The notes beneath the pieces are model-generated. The model made no database searches, was not told the DNA's origin, and saw only the letters and a program-made list of their open reading frames with translations. A stretch of DNA of 34,379 nt from assembly GCA_022925895.1 (NCBI GenBank), contig JAKSYS010000661.1, forward strand, positions 1 to 34,379. Direction: 5' to 3'. Below, in pieces: positions 9,554 through 18,663 of this stretch (position 1 is its first letter; every line of letters starts with the position of its first letter). The DNA is from Fragilaria crotonensis. Its lineage: Eukaryota; Bacillariophyta; Fragilariophyceae; Fragilariales; Fragilariaceae. The position numbers and the translations under genes were made by a program.

Positions 9554-11100
9554 TCATCTGATTGCCCCGAATGCATCTTTGTCAGTGTACGGACAACTGA
9601 AGTCGTCCATCTTGTCCGGAGGATTGAACCAGTAGTTGAGAGCCATGTGATAATGGTCCTTTGTAGATTGACTCGTAACTTCATGGAACCAACCAGCTGG
9701 TAAGTAAAGTGACTGTCCTGCTTTCAAATGCACAACAGCTTCGTTGACACACGAAAATCCTTCGTGCTCTGTTCTCAACTCCTCAAGGGAACGGCCTCGC
9801 AGGTCTATCCGAGAAAGTTGTTGGGTTTTCTCTCCGACTCCGAGTCATCGGCTTGGCCACACATTTCGTCAAAGTCGTCCCTGGCTCCTTTCCCAGAAAC
9901 ATTGTTGTCTTCGTCGCCATCTGTATCGCTTCCACTCTCTTCACCAAAGCCCTTGCCATACAACGCTTCCTCGTCAGTGTCGTGCTGTTCGACATCCGTG
10001 TCATCGTGGTCGTCTGTTGCTTGTTCCACAGGCAGACCGTCCGGTCGTGTTTCACTACCAACATAACTAATGAGACCATTTGGATGAATGCGATGAATCT
10101 CCCCATAAGTCTTCATGTGCGGAGCGCAATCGGGCGAAAAGAGTCGAAAGGTCTTGGATCCGTGCAACAAGACATAAAAATTGTCATGAAAGTCGTGATG
10201 CAACCCCGAACTCGTCCCGGTGTGGGCAGCACTGCCGCCATTTGTTCCCATCCACAGATTGCACGATTGAAGTATCAAATTTCCTGCCCATGACAACGTG
10301 TTTGGAATGATTTTGTTGTCAATCAGTTGTTTGCATGGAGTCGTTACGATTGGTCTAGCCACATCGTTATCACCATTCTCATCATCGTCCGTTAGTTGTG
10401 TGGATAGATAAAGCAAATGTCCATCTGATTGTTCTAGCGCTTGACAAAAATCCTGGACTTTCATCATCAATTGTCGATCGGGACATCGCAACTGACCAAA
10501 TGTTTCTCGAGCATCCAGCCGACGTTCCACCTGGACTAGTTCCTGGCCCGCCACTCGGATCAGTTGTTCCTTGTCTAACACCAGCGATTTCGTAGCTCGA
10601 CAGGCATCATCATCGTCGTCTTCATCATTAGCGAGTATTGGAAGGGCGTGAATCACACAAGGCTTACGTTGTGAGATGCAATCGTTCCATAGAATTTGTG
10701 GAAATTTGTTCGTGTGAATGTCAGAATCACCATATTCGTTTGGAACGTAACTTGGGATCATGGTGACGATGTTGGGGCCTGTTTTAGTCTTCGTTTCGAC
10801 AGTACAAGTACCTAAACTACTACCAGTTGCACCAGTACCAGAGACCGTCAATGATGACGGTATTAGCGAAAATCCAACATACTGGTTCCTGACGTTCCAC
10901 GCCTCGCCATCGCTACTATCACTCTCGTCGTCGACGTCGCAGCCGTCTCTTCTGCATCTCTTGACCTGACTTGGCTGAAGTATCTGCAGCTGGTGTTTAT
11001 CACATTGTTTCACTTTAACTGACGAATGATGTGAAGAACTATTCACATTGATCCCATCTTCGTGCTTGCTCATTTGCTCATCGCTATTTTGTGTGCCCAA
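9554..11100 (-). CDS. JmjC/cupin_8-type Fe(II)/2-oxoglutarate oxygenase with acidic insertion
   Basis: JmjC/cupin_8 enzymes hydroxylate or demethylate proteins or nucleic acids; the substrate is unknown here. A 431-codon frame starting at 11100 runs into a second frame (74 codons ending at 9554) after one missing base near 9805-9830. Together they make about 515 residues. The N-terminal 100 residues are polar and low in complexity. The fold starts near residue 127 (IHTNKFPQILWND, then QRKPCVIHALP). The metal-binding HxD is H301-x-D303 in GLHHDFHDNFYVLLHGS, followed by KTFRLFSP. The second histidine is in LYLPAGWFHEV in the C-terminal segment. Between the two lies an insertion of about 65 residues (360-425) rich in Asp, Glu and His. 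A downstream Met (11073, MSKHEDG) is an alternative start. Two degraded partial copies lie at 755-1100 and 2837-3755. Confidence 0.85.
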
Positions 11101-11599
11101 CTACCGAGTCCCGACCCCAGATGTCCATACTCAGAGTATAGTACAAGTACCAGGTACCGGTATTGTACCGGTACTGCTCCCGTCTATAGACCTACTGGAT
11201 TATTAACTTACAGTCGTACACGGCACGCGACACTCAGGACAGTACAAGTATGCATACCCTATGATACAGAAAAGATCCAACTATTTTGCGATATGTCGTG
11301 GCATGAAGGTCATACGTACGAATTCTAATATAACCCAGGTACGATTCACCAACGTTCCGATTCCTTTGATTGCCTCCTTTCCTTGCGGATGAATCATGAT
11401 AGTTCTCAGCTCATAATGCTGCTGATTGATGATAGCAGTGCATCACCTACACTTCATTTTTCGCGTTTACTTTTGCCTCTCAAGGACGCGACGAGTCCTA
11501 CAGAAGTTGTGCATTGTTGGCACACTAGGAGTTGTACTCGGATTATCGGAGGAAAACTGGTTGCAAGGACTTTGAAGATCAATCGCGATCGCTTCGGCC
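11101..11599. promoter_or_regulatory. Divergent intergenic region between JmjC (-) and LRR (+) genes
   Basis: The two genes diverge from this 499-bp gap, so it should hold both promoters. A dense cluster of GTAC motifs occupies 11135-11180 (AGTATAGTACAAGTACC, AGGTACCGGTATT, GTACCGGTACTG), with another GTAC near 11240. Plus-strand frames at 11383-11661 and 11532-11873 overlap the start of the LRR gene out of frame and are not supported. Confidence 0.45.
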
Positions 11600-12997
11600 A
11601 TGTCATCGGCTCCTTCTACTTCCTCTGCGATCGCTTCGTTACCGGCAGCCTCAACGGTTGAACGTCACAACCAAGGAAGTGCTAGTGGTAAAAAAAGATT
11701 GGAACATGCACCACCGAATGAACCAATACCTTCAACCGGAATTCGAATGGCAGACTCTTCGGAAAGGCCTCCGGTTTCTAATGCAAGGAATCAAGACGGC
11801 ACTGCCGGAGCACTTCCCTTGGCACCACCATCGCGCAATACTGCAACAAATGGAACATTCCTGTCTCCAATAAGTGCGTATGATCCCCCCAGACAGCTAA
11901 CGAATGAAGACTCCGCAGGAGAATATACCGGTGGGCACAACAGCAATCGCATGGCTGCCGAAAGCGATGTAGACATTGTGGAAGCCTATCGAGTACCCAC
12001 GCAATGGTATCGACGTCCCGTGTATCGATTGATTTTGGTGGGCAGTATCTTGCTTGTGTGCTGTCTTGTTGGCGCGGTGGTGGCACTGGTTATACTTGTC
12101 AATCGACCCCCATCTGCAGCAAGCAGCTCTTCATTGACGTCCCCCACCCCTGTTATAACTACATCCCCAGAACGAATTACAGCGACCCCCATATCAGCGC
12201 CAATTTCTTCACCAACTCCTGGGGAGCCCCCCACCGGGGCCCCAAGTACAGCAGCGCCCACCACACCCGATCCGACTGCGGCGCCCGCGACCCCGGAACC
12301 AATCACGGCGACCCCCATATCAAGTTTTTCACCAATAACGGTAGTGCTCCCCACCAGCGCTCCAACGACAGCAGCGCCCACAACCGCCGAAGCAACTGCG
12401 GCATCTCCCACGCCGGATCCAATCACGGCGCCGCCTTCGCGGGTACCAACCACAGCGCCTCCGACCTTGGAACCGACCGTCTTGACGCCGGAACTAATCG
12501 CCTGCAACTTTCTTTCCATGCGATACGTGAATGTGTGTCGATCGGCCTTGGGGTTTCAAGACACTACGAGGGGTTCCACAATTCCAAGTGAGATCGGACT
12601 CTTGACGCAGTTGAAGTATTTGAACGTCAACTTCAATTCGTTGACTTCCACAATTCCAAGTGAGATCGGTTTGTTGACACAGTTGACGGCATTGGATTTC
12701 GGCGTCAATTCGTTGACATCCTCAATTCCAACTGAGATCGGACTCTTGACACAGTTGACGGCATTAGGTTTCTCGTACAATTTGTTGACTTCCACAATTC
12801 CAAGTGAGATCGGATTCTTGACACAGTTGACGTGGTTGGATTTCTCCAATAATGCTTTGCAAGGGACAGTTCCGTCATCGCTCTGCCCAATCACTCCTAG
12901 CGACGGGTATAGCTTTATCATTGTTGACTGTTTTGAAGTTACATGTGTTTCAGGTTGCTGCTGGGATCGTTATGAGGATGGTTCTCTCTGTAGCTGA
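11600..12997 (+). CDS. Membrane-anchored leucine-rich repeat protein (LRR copy 1, intact)
   Basis: An uninterrupted 465-residue frame. The first 140 residues are polar and disordered. A single transmembrane segment follows (LILVGSILLVCCLVGAVVAL). Next is a stalk of about 140 residues rich in Pro, Thr, Ser and Ala (repeated TAAPTT, TPDP, ITATPIS). After a Cys-containing cap (CNFLSMRYVNVC) come about four 24-residue LRRs of the plant-like extracellular type (IPSEIGLLTQLTALDF), then a Cys-rich end (CPITP, TCVSGCCWDRYEDGSLCS). The layout suggests a type II orientation with the LRRs outside the cytoplasm or in a vesicle lumen. No kinase domain is present. Such LRR proteins form large families in some pennate diatoms; their roles are largely unknown. 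It is convergent with RLP24, and the pair is duplicated at 18664-21475. Confidence 0.88.
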   Translation: MSSAPSTSSAIASLPAASTVERHNQGSASGKKRLEHAPPNEPIPSTGIRMADSSERPPVSNARNQDGTAGALPLAPPSRNTATNGTFLSPISAYDPPRQLTNEDSAGEYTGGHNSNRMAAESDVDIVEAYRVPTQWYRRPVYRLILVGSILLVCCLVGAVVALVILVNRPPSAASSSSLTSPTPVITTSPERITATPISAPISSPTPGEPPTGAPSTAAPTTPDPTAAPATPEPITATPISSFSPITVVLPTSAPTTAAPTTAEATAASPTPDPITAPPSRVPTTAPPTLEPTVLTPELIACNFLSMRYVNVCRSALGFQDTTRGSTIPSEIGLLTQLKYLNVNFNSLTSTIPSEIGLLTQLTALDFGVNSLTSSIPTEIGLLTQLTALGFSYNLLTSTIPSEIGFLTQLTWLDFSNNALQGTVPSSLCPITPSDGYSFIIVDCFEVTCVSGCCWDRYEDGSLCS

Positions 12998-13365
12998 GGA
13001 ATGAATGAACGAATAAACGAATGAATGTGATGAATAAAGGGAAGAATGGATGAAGGCACCAAGGCAAAGGCACACGAGGCTGTTCGTGTGTGAGCTTGAG
13101 ATCGGATCGGAATGTATGATGCGTGATGGATAATGGGTACTACCAAGCAAACGTTGATTGGACAGCCAGGGTCGGATAACTTCCATGCTCGAATCGTCTC
13201 CAGTAATTATATAAATGTTTACTCCAGTACACTACCATGTCTATAGTCGATCACTCTAGCTACCGTAGTAGAGTACACCACAACGATGGAGCCATTACAT
13301 ACAAGTTTAATTTGTTGCTAGTTATTCCAATGTAAACAAGTCTTACTAACAGCAAGTTCCTACTC

Positions 13366-13908
13366 CTACTCCTCCATTTGATCCGCATCACCACTTCCAG
13401 CACCAGCACGGTAAGTCTCTGCCGAACTCTTCTTTCGAGCTGCAATTCTGGCACGTGCCGAATCGACCACATTCCTCATAACTTCCTCTCTCTTTGCCAC
13501 AGCTGGAGCCAACAATTCGATTGATTTCTCAATTTCAACTCTTGCTTGCTTTTTCTTTTCCGCCTTGGCATCAGTCATTCTGTTTTGAAAGAATCGTTGT
13601 TCACGACTCTCCTTAATCTGTTGTACTTTCTGCATGGCCAATATGGTCTTGCTCCATGAGATCACGACCATACTTGACTGGTCGATTTCGTCTCTTTTCA
13701 AATTCAAACGTGGAATCGACAGCCATTTCCTTCCCCGGGTCTTGCGAAAGGCCTTGGTCAAAACCTTTCGTGGATTGCGCTTCTTGTTGAAATTGCGATG
13801 ACATTTCGAACGACAGAAACGGAATTGTTTCGCATCGTTACGAACAAATGTCATTCCATGACCAGGATAACACGGTGATGAACAGAAGTAACACTTTTCA
13901 ATTCTCAT
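13366..13908 (-). CDS. RLP24: Ribosome biogenesis protein RLP24 (60S maturation factor, eL24 family), frameshifted
   Basis: RLP24 occupies the eL24 site on pre-60S particles in nucleolus and nucleus and is exchanged for eL24 in the cytoplasm. The protein starts [19 protein letters not shown], with zinc-ribbon cysteines at 6, 9, 32 and 36 (FCRSKC), then [13 protein letters not shown] and TKAFRK. The conserved stretch [20 protein letters not shown] is in another frame at about 13660-13735. It is entered through one missing G in a GGGGAAGG run and left again near 13650. The rest ([31 protein letters not shown]) returns to the first frame and ends in DQMEE. Start and stop share a frame, so the net change is a multiple of three. 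About 180 residues against 163 in human. The start is fixed by the family's MRIEKCYFC beginning. Confidence 0.93.
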   Translation of the reverse strand: MRIEKCYFCSSPCYPGHGMTFVRNDAKQFRFCRSKCHRNFNKKRNPRKVLTKAFRKTRGRKWLSIPRLNLKRDEIDQSSMVVISWSKTILAMQKVQQIKESREQRFFQNRMTDAKAEKKKQARVEIEKSIELLAPAVAKREEVMRNVVDSARARIAARKKSSAETYRAGAGSGDADQMEE

Positions 13909-14345
13909 GATGCTGCTTTACAAAGAGATGTTGTTGTGGATGATTGCTGTTGTTGATGACACTGTTCTGCAAATGGAACGAGTGTATGGAAATTGGTCGT
14001 ACAATTGATACACTGGCAACGTCGCTGCCGAAGTTGGACGATAGTACTGTACGCCTTACCCGTATTTCACTTGAAAACGAGAAATCCATGGAGGCGAAAT
14101 CGGTGGTGGGGATTGTCTTCTCGAGTCGATTTAAGCACGAACGACGGACGGTGAGAATTCATCCTCGAAATCGGACAGATCGACACTGCAAAGTACGGAG
14201 TACGGTACAGTACTCCAGTACATTTGCGTCCTACAGTCTACAGTCCTTGTACCGTGTTGTTAAGTAATAATTGTGCAAGTACTGGAGTGCTAGTACCAGG
14301 CACATGGGGTACTGTAGTACTCCTGAGTGTACCGTAAATTGCTCC
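13909..14345 (-). promoter_or_regulatory. Upstream region of RLP24 with GTAC palindromes
   Basis: No conserved gene is visible on either strand; the plus-strand frame 13944-14267 is unsupported. GTAC motifs crowd 14195-14335 (ACGGAGTACGGTACAGTACTCC, split here as ACGGAGTACGG and TACAGTACTCC; ACTGGAGTGCTAGTACCAGG; GGTACTGTAGTACTCC). They lie about 300-430 bp upstream of the RLP24 start, a position resembling that of the clusters before other genes. Confidence 0.4.
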
Positions 14346-14577
14346 TCGGTTTTGAAGAGATTTTGACGGAATCTCATGTTCATCCTAAAAGCAAAATATA
14401 GTGGTTCTTAAGAGATGCTTATAGAATAACATTCTTGCATGGCACGCATTGATCATGAGCACCATTCATCACCCAACTGGCATCACCATGGAAATTGTTT
14501 TGATAGAAGCCAATAGCAATGGTTGATCATGTTATCAACATGATGTTTGTGGCACACTTATTGAGGAAGATGTTGAT

Positions 14578-14838
14578 CTAAGGCTCCAGAGTGTACAAAT
14601 TCTCAACAGTCTTGGCAGAGAAGAGACTACAATTGCTGCATACCATGTATTGGATGGCATTGACTAGTGTCGAGTAGAATTTTCGCATTGTCAAGAAGTC
14701 GTAGTCCATGCCAAAACATTTGATGGCATTTTGGTACAAGTGATAGAGATCTTTTTGCCGGTTGGGAGCGACAGGCCAATCAAGCAAAAAAGTGGTGACA
14801 ACAACACGGTTATCAACATCATTCCGATGCTGAAACTC
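14578..14838 (-). pseudogene. Unidentified coding remnant A
   Basis: About 87 codons are open up to a TAG at 14578 and read like real protein: DNRVVVTTFLLDWPVAPN, DLYHLYQNAIKCFGMDYDF, KFYSTLVNAIQYMVCSNC. Upstream the reading is lost within a few codons, and downstream it is interrupted by stops (INIFLNKCATNIM then a stop after five more codons). I do not recognise the family. It sits among transposon-like inverted repeats, and remnant B at 16540-16900 lies on the same strand. A decayed transposon gene split by later insertions is the simplest reading. Confidence 0.4.
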
Positions 14839-14950
14839 CTCTTTTCACCATCCTTGATCCTCAAATTGCCTCCATTTTAGGTGTAACAGTCCTTAAAGGC
14901 AGAGGAGTATGGTTTTCAGTACATTGGTACAGTAGTATTGTAGCAGAAGA

Positions 14951-15355
14951 GCAGAGTCCTGCACCGGGTATGACGCCTGTGCCCATGGGTACCAAGGCTA
15001 CCGGTAGGCAGCGGACCACATGACCACCACGCTTCGCGCGGTCACGCTTGGACCACGTACCACCCACGCCCGCTGGGCGTGCATACCCACCCATGCCCTG
15101 CAAAAATTTAGCCGCCGCAGGCTGTTTTCTAAAGTTGCTCTCACGTGTACTATACTACTCCTTACTGGCTACTGTATACTCAGAGTACACTGGTCGATTC
15201 GTGTGGGCAGGTTAGACCACCCATTACCGGTTTGCTCAGTGGAGTTTGGACCACCCATACCCACCCACCCACTGGTTGGGCACCCATACCACCATTAACC
15301 ATGGGTATGGGTGGGTAGTGGGTGGTACTGGGTATGGTACAGTGCAGGACTCTGC
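14951..15355. repeat. 405-bp element bounded by a 13-bp perfect inverted repeat, filled with GGGTATGGGTGGG-type repeats
   Basis: GCAGAGTCCTGCA at 14951-14963 is the exact reverse complement of 15343-15355. AGA directly flanks both ends, so a 3-bp target duplication is possible but weak. Inside are short motifs CCCACCCAT, GGACCACCCA and GGGTATGGGTGGG in both orientations. They include a hairpin at 15280-15315 (CACCCATACCACC against GGGTATGGGTG) and the palindrome CACGCCCGCTGGGCGTG near 15066. No coding frame is supported. Candidate MITE or unstable hairpin repeat. Confidence 0.5.
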
Positions 15356-15570
15356 AGATGTCAGCAGTACCATTACCTGAAGTACTATGCACTGTGCACG
15401 GACCACGATGCTGTGCGCGCAACGACATGCTTTTGCTTCAAACTCTTCAAACGCCTTGGGAGTTGGGGTCTGTCGTATGTATGCATGTGTATGTAGATCT
15501 TGGTTTCGTCATGCGATCACTCCAGTCCCGGATATGGAAGTGTATAACAGGATTTTTCATTCAAGTTGTA

Positions 15571-16169
15571 TTAGGCTCAATCTTAGCGAGGACACAGTGT
15601 GTTGAAAGAGAACACAAACTAAAAAATATTTGTTGATGTCAGAACACGGTTCGATGGTCGTGTCGCTTGCCTTCGGACCAAAGATTTGAAAGTGTGTTGT
15701 CATCGACACAGCGGAATCTGTATCGTCTACCCAAGTACTGGAGTACATAAGTACTGTAGGATGAAAATAATTCAAATCTGAAAATCTCTGACTAGAACGA
15801 CTTCATGCTATTGGTTAAGAAAATCATTTTGTGTCGTATACTCTGAAGTACTCGAATACCGTAGGAAAATATTATGCGAATTTAAATTCTCTGACTAGAA
15901 CGACTTAATGCTATTGGTTAAAAATTCAGTTTGTGTCGAATGCTCGACACACGAGATTTGAGTTTGTGTCCGCGAAAACAGGGACACAATTGTATTTTTC
16001 ATCAAATCTCGTGTGTCGAACGCCGACACAAACTCCAATTTACTGTGTTTGTGTCCTGGTTGTGTCCACGCTAAGGCAAAAAACACAGACACAAATCATT
16101 TTTTTCGGAGAAACTATTTCGTTTGTGTCGAAAAAAAACACACTGTGTCCACGCTAAGATTGAGCCTTA
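15571..16169. mobile_element. 599-bp non-autonomous DNA transposon with 33-bp TIRs and TA target duplication
   Basis: The left end 15571-15603 (TTAGGCTCAATCTTAGCG, then GACACAGTGTGTT) and the right end 16137-16169 are reverse complements with about two mismatches. TA flanks both ends (15569-15570 and 16170-16171). A TA duplication is typical of Tc1/mariner-superfamily transposons. No transposase frame is present. The interior has a direct duplication of about 50 bp (CTGACTAGAACGACTT at about 15790 and 15895) and a 15-bp internal inverted repeat (GACACACGAGATTTG / CAAATCTCGTGTGTC). It also has many TTTGTGTCG / CGACACAAA half-sites that could be repeated transposase-binding sites. Confidence 0.8.
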
Positions 16170-16171
16170 TA

Positions 16172-16204
16172 CTGTATTATACCATACCACGTGGTATAAT
16201 ACAG
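16172..16204. repeat. 33-bp hairpin palindrome with central CACGTG-like core
   Basis: Arms CTGTATTATACCA (16172-16184) and TGGTATAATACAG (16192-16204) are perfectly complementary around a 7-base loop. The centre reads ACCACGTGGT. It directly abuts the TA target site of the 599-bp element. A related sequence, TGGTATAATACCACGGTAT, lies at 17001-17019. The two could be the inverted ends of an older element that encloses remnant B. Confidence 0.7.
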
Positions 16205-16539
16205 CTGTTCTGACAGTAGCCAGTAGTCTAGTACTAGAGTACCCCAGTACGACTGCCAACACGGAATCGAGCCAGGTGGTGGGCCGCCGCAGTTGGAAAA
16301 TTTTGTTGAGTTTGGTGTAGGCACTTCATGCAAAATATCATGTCAGAATTATTGTTTGGGTGAGGTTTGCTATGATACTTTCACTCATTTTCCACGGCTG
16401 GCACTGAGTTGTACGAATTGTGAGGGCAAAACATAGTTTTAGTCATATCAAAGTCTCCTTCCATTTCTGTTGGCAGCTTGAAAACACTCATACATATTCA
16501 CATCAAACTCATTCATTTGAGAGCCTTTGGCATTATGTT

Positions 16540-16900
16540 TTACTCATATGTCCGATGGAAGTTCACAGTATTGTTCCGAAAGAATCCCTGTTTATTGAGA
16601 TACTTGAGTTTGGCTCTGTATTGATATGCATTGACCCTCCATAAAAGCATCAAGCTATCCAAAAGCTCTACTGTGCTTCTTGCTTCTTGCACTTCAGTCA
16701 ATTATCTTGAAGTCTGCCTGAGCATTATTGCAATCTTGGGCGTGTCTGTCTCTGACTCATCTCCTCTGAGCCTGTAGAATTCAACAAAATGTTCACAAAT
16801 TTTATCCCATTCCTCATATTTAGATTCACCTCTGATATTTGTGTGCTTTTGTGCTGGTTGCAGATCTGGAGGATGTCAATACTATCAGAATTGTGTATGT
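16540..16900 (-). pseudogene. Unidentified coding remnant B
   Basis: On the minus strand, from about 16854 down, the reading GESKYEEWDKICEHFVEF, then FYRLRGDESETDTPKIA, reaches a TAA. It continues in the same frame as LTEVQEARSTVELLDSL, LLWRVNAYQYRAKLKYLNKQ and NTVNFHRTYE to a stop at 16540. A preceding frame (SIDILQICNQHKST) appears to be joined by another one-base loss near 16845. The composition is clearly protein-like, but I recognise no domain. The in-frame stop and lack of a start argue for a dead gene, probably a transposon ORF. Confidence 0.4.
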
Positions 16901-17039
16901 ATGATGATACTCGTCGCTCGAAACACCCGCATGACCATGAAACCCTAACTCTAAACATGATTCCAATAATACAATTATACCTAACACCCTCAAAATGGAG
17001 TGGTATAATACCACGGTATGATAAAATTTGAATTATACC

Positions 17040-17250
17040 GGGAGCCCGTCTATGTCCCCTTTTCGAGCCGGTCAAACGTTCTATATAAATCTACTTCGTG
17101 AAATTAACTGCGTCGTCAGCCAACCATGTACTTTTTATGGGATAAAAAACCTCAGAGAATCATCTCCGGATGGTATTCGTATAGACAGTGATGTAGAAGC
17201 TACGCAAGTAAAGATTGACCGGCTCGAAAAGGGGACACAGACGGGCTCCC
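17040..17250. mobile_element. 211-bp MITE-like element with 36-bp TIRs and an extra half-repeat
   Basis: The left end 17040-17075 (GGGAGCCCGTCTATGTCCCC, then TTTTCGAGCCGGTCAA) is the reverse complement of 17215-17250 with one mismatch. A third, shorter copy of the terminal sequence (ACATAGACGGGCTCCCC, 17257-17273) lies just outside the right end, as if an end had been duplicated or two elements had been joined. I see no clear target duplication and no coding frame. Confidence 0.7.
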
Positions 17251-17443
17251 AAACATACATAGACGGGCTCCCCATCCATAATCCCGGAGCACATATTGTG
17301 GCCTAATCGATGAGTACCAGTAATACGTGGTACTAGTACCTAGTACCCCAGTCCACCATGCTGAAACTGTGCGTCCGAAGGTTTTCGGAAGTTGCTTGCA
17401 TATGAATCCGAGTAATGGGCGCAATGTTCGGTATGTTCCAGAT

Positions 17444-18356
17444 GAATATGCCTAATGCGCTTAGAATTGATGCGCTTATAAAGCACTTGCACCAATCAAA
17501 ATCGTCCGAATTTCGGTTGGGGTTGCCCCTTCCCGAAAGAGTCATCTACCTGTTCTGAAAATATCAATAACGGTTCAAGGCAGGTTGCAAGCAACACCTG
17601 TCGAGAGTTTATATATCTTAATTTCGCCTTCATTGTAAACATTTACGACGGTGTTGGTGCTGGGAAGAGCGAGACTTGAAGGTTCAACGAACTTGACGGT
17701 TACTGAACGCACGCTCGTAGAGCGTGTGCGTGATGGTGTTCTTTTGGTTTTTTTTACGATCTCTTGGTAAAAACACAAGTACTCCGAGTGTTGCGAAGTG
17801 CGGCGAAGACTGCTAATTTGGTTGATCTATTTAAAAAAGTACTGAGTACACGGAGTGATATTCATACAAGGTAGTTCAGCTACGGCACACGTACACAGAC
17901 TTCGTGTTACATGTTACATGTTTGATCTTGTGGTCATGAGCGTTAAAAGTGACCTTCATACTTAGGCAGGGGGTGTAACAGAATTATTGACTTCGAAATT
18001 GCAACGGTGATGGTGTTCTTTTGGTTTTTTTTACGATCTCTTGGTAAAAACACAAGTACTCCGAGTGTTGCGAAGTGCGGCGAAGACTGCTAATTTGGTT
18101 GATCTATTTAAAAAAGTACTGAGTACACGGAGTGATATTCATACAAGGTAGTTCAGCTACGGCACACGTACACAGACTTCGTGTTACATGTTACATGTTT
18201 GATCTTGTGGTCATGAGCGTTAAAAGTGACCTTCATACTTAGGCAGGGGTGTAACAGAATTATTGACTTCGAAATTGCAACGATGACGTTTTGGACGATT
18301 TTGATTGGTGCAAGTGCTTTATATGCGCATTAATTCTAAGCGCATTAGGCACTCTC
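17444..18356. mobile_element. 913-bp non-autonomous element with about 64-bp TIRs and 9-bp target duplication (Mutator-like)
   Basis: Left 17444-17507 and right 18293-18356 are reverse complements: TGCCTAATGCGCTTAGAATT, then AAAGCACTTGCACCAATC, with few mismatches. The nine bases GTTCCAGAT occur in the same orientation immediately outside both ends (17435-17443 and 18357-18365). Long TIRs with a 9-bp duplication are the hallmark of Mutator-like elements. No transposase is encoded, so it would be mobilised in trans. The interior consists largely of a tandemly duplicated unit of about 277 bp. Confidence 0.82.
17731..18284. repeat. Tandem duplication of a 276/277-bp unit inside the Mutator-like element
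   Basis: Units 17731-18007 and 18008-18284 are essentially identical. The differences I see are one G in a homopolymer (AGGCAGGGGGTG versus AGGCAGGGGTG) and the last base or two at the unit end. Each unit carries AAGTACTCCGAGT, AAGTACTGAGTACAC and a doubled TTACATG. Either the duplication is very recent or it is an assembly artefact of repeat-spanning reads. Confidence 0.9.
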
Positions 18357-18663
18357 GTTCCAGATCCCAGTTTCGTTCGATCTTCTTGCTATTCTCCTTC
18401 GTCGAGGGCTCTCAGCTCATGAAGCTGGTACTCAGGTACCTGGTACTCTACTAGTAGTAACATTGCTCTACTAGCAACAAGGTATTGAGAAATACGAGGT
18501 TGTGATTGTACTCCAGCACCCTTCTGACCTCAGAGTACTTGTACTGAAAGAGTCCCTAATCCGAGTATCATACTCGAAGGTGATCTGATTCGATCAACTC
18601 ACGTGCACATTTTTCTACTCCAGTACTCCAATATAGATATACAAGTAGAAATCTTGTTTTCTG

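Noticed and set aside
9744-10293. Plus-strand frames over the JmjC gene
   Set aside because: Antisense to the strongly supported oxygenase. They recur at 755-1066 and 3491-3740 only because the gene fragment is duplicated.
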